Assembly: GCA_910586665.1 (NCBI GenBank)
Contig: CAJUIX010000006.1
Span: 62,001 to 126,000, forward strand
Reading direction: 5' to 3'
Source of the DNA: an uncultured Duncaniella sp.
GTDB lineage: Bacteria > Bacteroidota > Bacteroidia > Bacteroidales > Muribaculaceae
DNA: 64,000 nt
Shown here: positions 59,972 through 64,000 of the stretch, one piece after another
Position numbering within the stretch: the first letter of the stretch is position 1
Layout of the letters: every line of letters begins with the position of its first letter
Position numbers and translations under genes: made by a program
The notes under the pieces: generated by a model
Databases searched by the model: none
Told to the model about the DNA's origin: nothing
The model's input: the letters and a program-made list of their open reading frames with translations, nothing else

Positions 59972-61102
59972 TCAGAAGTTCTTGATGAGTATGATCATCT
60001 TGATGGCGAGGTCGAAATTGACAATTTTCCCGTTGGCGTTGCCGGCAATGTCTGTTGCGGCGCGGTCCATCTCGGCTATGATGCGCTCGGCGTTGTTCTC
60101 ACTAATGAAACGGGCAAAGTTTTTGCTGAACTGGGCCTCGGTGCGGTTGAGATAGAGGAGATCGGGGATTCCGAAGTTATAGACGAAGTTTTCGCGGATG
60201 AGGCGGCGGGAATAGTCATAAAATTTTATTGACTGCTCGCGTCCGAGCGCAGCAACGTCGCTGCTCCATTCCTTCATACCCTTTACGTCGCGCTGATAGG
60301 CGAGGCGCATGAGGCGCACGAAGAGGTCGAAGAACATCCGGCTTGCGCTGGTGGCATCCATGACGCGCAGGGCTGCGTTGACGTCGCCTGCTGCGATGTG
60401 GGCCATTGACATGGCATCCTGCGGGTCGACCGCCAGGCGCGCCGTCAGATATTCGGCCACGGTCTCGTCGCTCAGGCGCTTCATCTCGATTGGTCGGCAG
60501 CGTGAGTAGATGGTCGGCAGGATTGCGGAGGCATTGTCGGATACGAGGATGAACACTGTGTCGGAAAATGGTTCCTCTATTAGCTTCAGCAGCTTGTTGG
60601 CCGTCTGCTCGTTCATTTTTTCCGGGAGCCATATCAGGACAGTCTTGTATTTTGAGACTGTCGTCGTTACGGCCAGACGCTGTTCGAGAGCCTCGCTCTC
60701 GCTGACGTATATGACCGGCTGCGCATTTTTTTTGTCGAAGTAGCCGGTCCAACGCTCGAAGTCCATGAAAGGGCTGCTGTCGACAAATTCTTTGAACTCC
60801 CCCATGTAGTCGTCAGACACGGGGGCTTTCAGCTTCTCGGTCTTGACGACGGGGAAGACATAGAGCGAGTCGACATGGTTGAACGACTCGTATTGCATGC
60901 AGGAGGGGCATCTCCCGCATGGCTCGCCGTCAGCCGTGGGCGCCTGGCAGTGTAGATATTGGGCGAAGGTCCGTGCGAGCATGAACTTGCCTATACCGGT
61001 AGGTCCGTGGAGGAGGAGGGCATGGGGGATGCGGCGGTCGGCAACCATGTCGCGCAACTGCCTTTTGACATTGTCGTGTGATGGAATCTGGCTAAACTTC
61101 AT
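59972..61102 (-). CDS. holB: DNA polymerase III delta' subunit
   Basis: 376 aa clamp-loader subunit. AAA+ region: HALLLHGPTGIGKFMLARTFAQYL, where the Walker A lysine is followed by Phe instead of Thr/Ser, in keeping with the non-hydrolysing role of delta'. A zinc module CGRCPSC follows. LLKLIEEP and SRCRPIEMKRL (sensor 1 and SRC motif) are diagnostic. First gene of the leftward operon holB-addB-hemW-GDPD-CpsB type. Its -7 box ends only 7 nt before the ATG. Confidence 0.92.
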   Translation of the reverse strand: MKFSQIPSHDNVKRQLRDMVADRRIPHALLLHGPTGIGKFMLARTFAQYLHCQAPTADGEPCGRCPSCMQYESFNHVDSLYVFPVVKTEKLKAPVSDDYMGEFKEFVDSSPFMDFERWTGYFDKKNAQPVIYVSESEALEQRLAVTTTVSKYKTVLIWLPEKMNEQTANKLLKLIEEPFSDTVFILVSDNASAILPTIYSRCRPIEMKRLSDETVAEYLTARLAVDPQDAMSMAHIAAGDVNAALRVMDATSASRMFFDLFVRLMRLAYQRDVKGMKEWSSDVAALGREQSIKFYDYSRRLIRENFVYNFGIPDLLYLNRTEAQFSKNFARFISENNAERIIAEMDRAATDIAGNANGKIVNFDLAIKMIILIKNF

Positions 61103-61109
61103 TGCAATG

Positions 61110-61117
61110 CAAATTTA
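61110..61117 (-). promoter_or_regulatory. -7 box directly before holB
   Basis: TAAATTTG on the minus strand; seven bases separate it from the ATG (61102), so the mRNA should have almost no leader. -33 is not clear. Confidence 0.55.
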
Positions 61118-61251
61118 CTCATTAAACTTGACAATCGGAAATTTTAGTACCATTGAATCGTCGGTCTTTGTCCCCGGAAAAGTCCAAAGCAAACTATGCC
61201 AGTATCAAGCACGCGGCAAAAATAAACGTGGTGAATTTCACAGCGGTTATT

Positions 61252-61282
61252 TTTGTAATTAGTCACCTTTGTTGTATTTTTG
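61252..61282 (+). promoter_or_regulatory. promoter of the acetyltransferase gene
   Basis: TTTG at 61252-61255, 19-nt spacer, TATTTTTG at 61275-61282: full consensus. Transcription should start near 61288, only about 5 nt before the ATG at 61293 (11 nt if the second ATG at 61299 is used). Confidence 0.7.
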
Positions 61283-61292
61283 TTGAAAAAAC

Positions 61293-61886
61293 ATGGAAAT
61301 GAACGAAATATTTGAAATGCTTGACGGTGGGGAGTGGGTTCACGGCATTAGGCCTGATGTCGGTGCGGAGCTTATGAGGGTCAAGGACCTGTGTTTCGAG
61401 TTGAACGCCATTCGGCCGTCTGCGGTTGATGAGCGCGAGGCTTTGATAAAACGGATTTTGGGCAAAATAGAGAAGCCTTTCTGTATCCATAGCCCGTTCA
61501 GATGTGATTTCGGATACCGTATCAGTATCGGACGTAATTTCACAGCCAATTACAATCTCACGATTCTCGACGAGGCTAAGGTGTCGATTGGCGATAATGT
61601 GTTTATCGGGCCGAACACTGGTATATATACAGTCATACATGCATTTGACGGCGCCCAGCGACTCGAAGGTGTCATGCGTGCTGCTCCTGTGCATGTCGGT
61701 AACGACGTATGGATAGGGGCGGGAGTGAGCATCCTAGCCGGTGTCACTATCGGAGACGGTGCGGTCATAGGCGCGGGTAGCGTAGTCACACGCGACGTGC
61801 CCCCTCGCACATTCGCAGCAGGCAATCCTTGTCGCTTTATTCGTGAAATCACGCCTGCCGACAGGGTGAAATGTGCCGATGATTAA
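61293..61886 (+). CDS. sugar O-acetyltransferase (LacA/Maa/NodL type)
   Basis: 197 aa left-handed beta-helix acetyltransferase using acetyl-CoA. The helical N-terminal cap (EMNEIFEMLDGGEWV...DVGAELMRVKDLCFELNAI) is typical of the maltose/galactoside acetyltransferases. Hexapeptide repeats follow, including VSIGDNVFIGPNTGIYTVIHAFD (catalytic His), VHVGNDVWIGAGVSILAGVTIGDGAVIGAGSVVTRDVPP and FAAGNPCRFIREI. The acceptor sugar is unknown. Divergent from holB, with its own promoter. Confidence 0.93.
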   Translation: MEMNEIFEMLDGGEWVHGIRPDVGAELMRVKDLCFELNAIRPSAVDEREALIKRILGKIEKPFCIHSPFRCDFGYRISIGRNFTANYNLTILDEAKVSIGDNVFIGPNTGIYTVIHAFDGAQRLEGVMRAAPVHVGNDVWIGAGVSILAGVTIGDGAVIGAGSVVTRDVPPRTFAAGNPCRFIREITPADRVKCADD

Positions 61887-61939
61887 AAAATCCAGTCTAT
61901 AAATGACTGGCGGGAGGGTGTCGGTTCAGAAAAAAGTTG

Positions 61940-61947
61940 TAAATTTG
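61940..61947 (+). promoter_or_regulatory. -7 box directly before the second patatin gene
   Basis: TAAATTTG; eight bases separate it from the ATG at 61956 (17 from the alternative ATG at 61965). The mRNA would be leaderless or nearly so. No clear -33. Confidence 0.55.
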
Positions 61948-61955
61948 CAACCGCC

Positions 61956-62768
61956 ATGCTTGATATGCTTAAATTTTCAAGAAAGCCTTATAAGGTCGGG
62001 CTTGTCCTTAGCGGAGGAGGAGCCCGTGGTTTTGCACATGCAGGTGCTCTGAAAGCACTTGAAGAGGTGGGCGTCAGGCCCGACATCATTGCCGGCGTGA
62101 GCGCCGGGTCGGTGGTCACTGTCATGTATGCCTCCGGCATGGCTCCTGAAGACATCATTGCGGCTTTCAGCAATGTGAAGTTCGGTGATTTTGCCGAGTT
62201 GGGTGTTCCGCGCGACGGATTCTTTTCGATGGACGGTTTCAAAAAGTTTCTGAAGAAGCAGGTGCCTTACGAGCGTATAGAGGATCTCCCGATCCCGGCC
62301 GTGGTCTGCGCGACCGATCTTGACCACAACAAGCCGGTGGCCTTCGAGGAGGGAAGTATTGTCGACTGCGTGGCTGCCTCGTGTAGCATCCCTATCGTGT
62401 TCAAGCCTGTGAGAATCGACGGAGTAACCTATGTCGACGGCGGTGTCCTCGCCAATCTTCCTGCCTGGGCCTTGCGTGACCGCTGCAAGTACCTCATCGG
62501 CATCAATTGCAGCCCCGTGCCTCCGCGCGGGAAGCCGAAATCACTCATGGATATAGCGCATCGTACCTATGACCTGCTCGTGAAGAACAATTCCCGCCCG
62601 CAAATGGAGTTGTGTGACCTTGCCATAAGTATTGACGATGTGGCCTCATATAAAGTCTTTAATCTAAAGGAAATCAAGAGGGTGTTCCGCTCAGGATATG
62701 ACAACACCCTGTCAGTCATGCTTGATGCCGGATTCTCACATCGCGGCGCGGGCATGAAGAAACCGTGA
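61956..62768 (+). CDS. patatin-like phospholipase (RssA type)
   Basis: 270 aa. Oxyanion hole GGGARG (20-25), nucleophile Ser49 in GVSAGS, catalytic Asp in YVDGGVLANLP. KVGLVLSGGGARGFAHAGALKALEEVG is very close to the RssA/NTE consensus. No signal peptide, so cytosolic; lipid substrate unknown. It differs in branch from the patatin at 53450 and is not a recent duplicate. The amylase gene follows after 34 nt and may be cotranscribed. Confidence 0.93.
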   Translation: MLDMLKFSRKPYKVGLVLSGGGARGFAHAGALKALEEVGVRPDIIAGVSAGSVVTVMYASGMAPEDIIAAFSNVKFGDFAELGVPRDGFFSMDGFKKFLKKQVPYERIEDLPIPAVVCATDLDHNKPVAFEEGSIVDCVAASCSIPIVFKPVRIDGVTYVDGGVLANLPAWALRDRCKYLIGINCSPVPPRGKPKSLMDIAHRTYDLLVKNNSRPQMELCDLAISIDDVASYKVFNLKEIKRVFRSGYDNTLSVMLDAGFSHRGAGMKKP

Positions 62769-62802
62769 CATTCACACAAATTGTAGCAATATAATAACTC
62801 CA

Positions 62803-64000
62803 ATGGATCATAAACCAATAATCTATCAACTTCTACCCCGTCTTTTCACCAACACAAACAACCACTGTGTGCCGGGCGGGACTTATAAGCAAAACGGTTC
62901 GGGTAAGATGAACGACATCACTGACGCGGTTCTGTCGGGAATCAAGGAGCTTGGTGCCACACATGTGTGGTATACCGGCGTAATCGAACATGCAACCAAG
63001 ACTGATTACAGTGAGTATGGAATCCGTCCCGACAATCCCCATGTGGTCAAGGGGCAGGCCGGTTCACCTTACGCCATAAAGGACTACTATGACATTGACC
63101 CGGATCTCGCTGTCGATGTCAACAACCGTATGGCTGAATTCGAGGCACTTGTGGCTCGCACGCACGACGCCGGACTCGATGTCATAATTGACTTCGTTCC
63201 CAACCATACCGCGCGCCAGTACTATAGCGATGTCAAGCCTAAGGGTATCAGGGATCTTGGCGAGGATGACAATCCCGAGATGTTTTTTAGCCCGAACAAC
63301 AACTATTACTATATAACCAGACAGCTCTTTGCCCCGTCGGTTGACATGGGCACAGGTAAGAAGGCCTATATAGAGTTCCCTGCCAAGGCCACTGGAGACG
63401 ACTGCTTCTCGGCTTTCCCGGGCGTCAACAACTGGTATGATACCGTGAAGCTGAACTATGGTCGTGACCCCGGCAACTGGTCGACTCATTTTGAGCCGGT
63501 TCCCGACACATGGCTGAAGATGCTCCACATCCTGCGCTACTGGGCTTCAAAGGGTGTCGATGCCTTCCGCTGCGACATGGTCCACATGGTGCCGCTCGAG
63601 TTTTGGCAGTGGGCTATTGCTAATGTCAAGGATCGCTATCCGAGGGTTAAGTTCATTGCCGAGCTATATGATGTCAAAATCTATCGCGACTTCATCGATA
63701 AGGGCGGCTTCGACTATCTCTATGACAAGGTGAATCTCTACGATACACTACGCGGTATCCAGTGTTCCAACTATTCGGCGGCCACTATCACCAACTGCTG
63801 GCAGACCGTCGACGGCATTTCCGGCAACATGCTCAATTTCCTCGAGAATCACGACGAGCAGCGCTTCGGTTCGAAGTTCTATGCCGGAGATCCGGCTAAG
63901 GTCGTGCCCTCGCTCGTGGTCAGCTCCATGATTTCGACCGGCCCTATGATGATTTATGCCGGCCAGGAGCTTGGCGAGCAGGCCACTGACATGGAGGGCT
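62803..64000 (+). CDS. GH13 alpha-amylase family enzyme (3' part outside window)
   Basis: 399 codons are inside the window from the ATG at 62803 (MDHKPIIYQLLPRLFTN). All four GH13 motifs are present in order: DFVPNHT (I), GVDAFRCDM with the nucleophile Asp (II), FIAELYD with the acid/base Glu (III) and FLENHDEQR (IV). No signal peptide, so an intracellular enzyme acting on imported malto-oligosaccharides or glycogen. Family membership is certain; subfamily is not, and the C-terminal domain lies outside the window. Confidence 0.93.
   Translation, partial: MDHKPIIYQLLPRLFTNTNNHCVPGGTYKQNGSGKMNDITDAVLSGIKELGATHVWYTGVIEHATKTDYSEYGIRPDNPHVVKGQAGSPYAIKDYYDIDPDLAVDVNNRMAEFEALVARTHDAGLDVIIDFVPNHTARQYYSDVKPKGIRDLGEDDNPEMFFSPNNNYYYITRQLFAPSVDMGTGKKAYIEFPAKATGDDCFSAFPGVNNWYDTVKLNYGRDPGNWSTHFEPVPDTWLKMLHILRYWASKGVDAFRCDMVHMVPLEFWQWAIANVKDRYPRVKFIAELYDVKIYRDFIDKGGFDYLYDKVNLYDTLRGIQCSNYSAATITNCWQTVDGISGNMLNFLENHDEQRFGSKFYAGDPAKVVPSLVVSSMISTGPMMIYAGQELGEQATDMEG

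Noticed and set aside
61892..61910. Hairpin CCAGTC/GACTGG between the acetyltransferase and the patatin gene
   Set aside because: A T tract is present only on the minus strand, where no gene ends; on the + strand it lacks the tail of a terminator. Left as unexplained.
1..64000. tRNA, rRNA, CRISPR, insertion sequences or prophage
   Set aside because: No tRNA T-loop/acceptor pairs, regular spacer-repeat arrays, transposase or phage genes were seen by reading; a tRNAscan or IS search would be decisive.

Overview
The window looks like a chromosomal segment of a gut Bacteroidales bacterium, most likely of the Muribaculaceae (S24-7) type. This rests on the S10-spc-alpha ribosomal gene order (no adk between secY and map, no tuf), Bacteroidetes-type promoters (-7 box TAnnTTTG), fimbria-associated DUF3575/DUF3868 genes, a GLPGLI protein beside a TonB-dependent receptor, a C69 dipeptidase, and A-rich start regions mostly without Shine-Dalgarno sequences. 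I assign family level only, by inference.

Layout. 1-1303: the 5' end of a leftward fimbria-type operon (DUF3575, then partial DUF3868), with a long leader and a repeat-rich promoter. 2145-9020: a rightward operon of C69 dipeptidase, pcrA/uvrD, nspC, a family 2 glycosyltransferase and radC, then cysK. 10059-13255: leftward ansA and metG. 13636-32396: an almost unbroken ribosomal block from rpsL to rplQ, including fusA, secY, map, infA and rpoA. It has four structured intergenic stretches (rpsL-rpsG, rpsN-rpsH, rpmJ-rpsM, rpsK-rpsD) that look like regulatory leaders. 32481-37414: a small membrane protein, a leftward sugar-type MFS transporter, about 1 kb of non-coding but strongly structured DNA ending in a perfect terminator, then transketolase.

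37505-43061 is leftward: msrA behind a secreted protein with a sorting-type C-terminus, and a lipoprotein/OmpA pair. 43543-50579 is rightward: an outer-membrane barrel protein, then a BlaI repressor, a BlaR1-like M56 protease carrying TonB and plug-like segments, a GLPGLI protein and a TonB-dependent receptor. Paired operator-like sites sit at the blaI promoter. 50652-54301: a radical-SAM DNA-repair candidate and its partner, an AT-rich MntA/HepT toxin-antitoxin pair, and a patatin-like lipase. 54298-61102: a leftward operon of DNA polymerase III delta', AddB-like nuclease, HemW, a divergent GDPD and a CpsB/YwqE-type PHP phosphatase. 61293-64000: an acetyltransferase, a second patatin and the 5' part of a GH13 alpha-amylase.

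The most interesting parts are non-coding: the 34.6-35.3 kb structured region, a potential H-type pseudoknot upstream of rpsD, a matched pair of hairpins at rpsL-rpsG and rpmJ-rpsM, and 11-bp-phased repeats upstream of the fimbrial promoter. Three genes also have a -7 box so close to the start codon that their mRNAs should be leaderless. I see no tRNA, rRNA, CRISPR array, prophage or insertion sequence.
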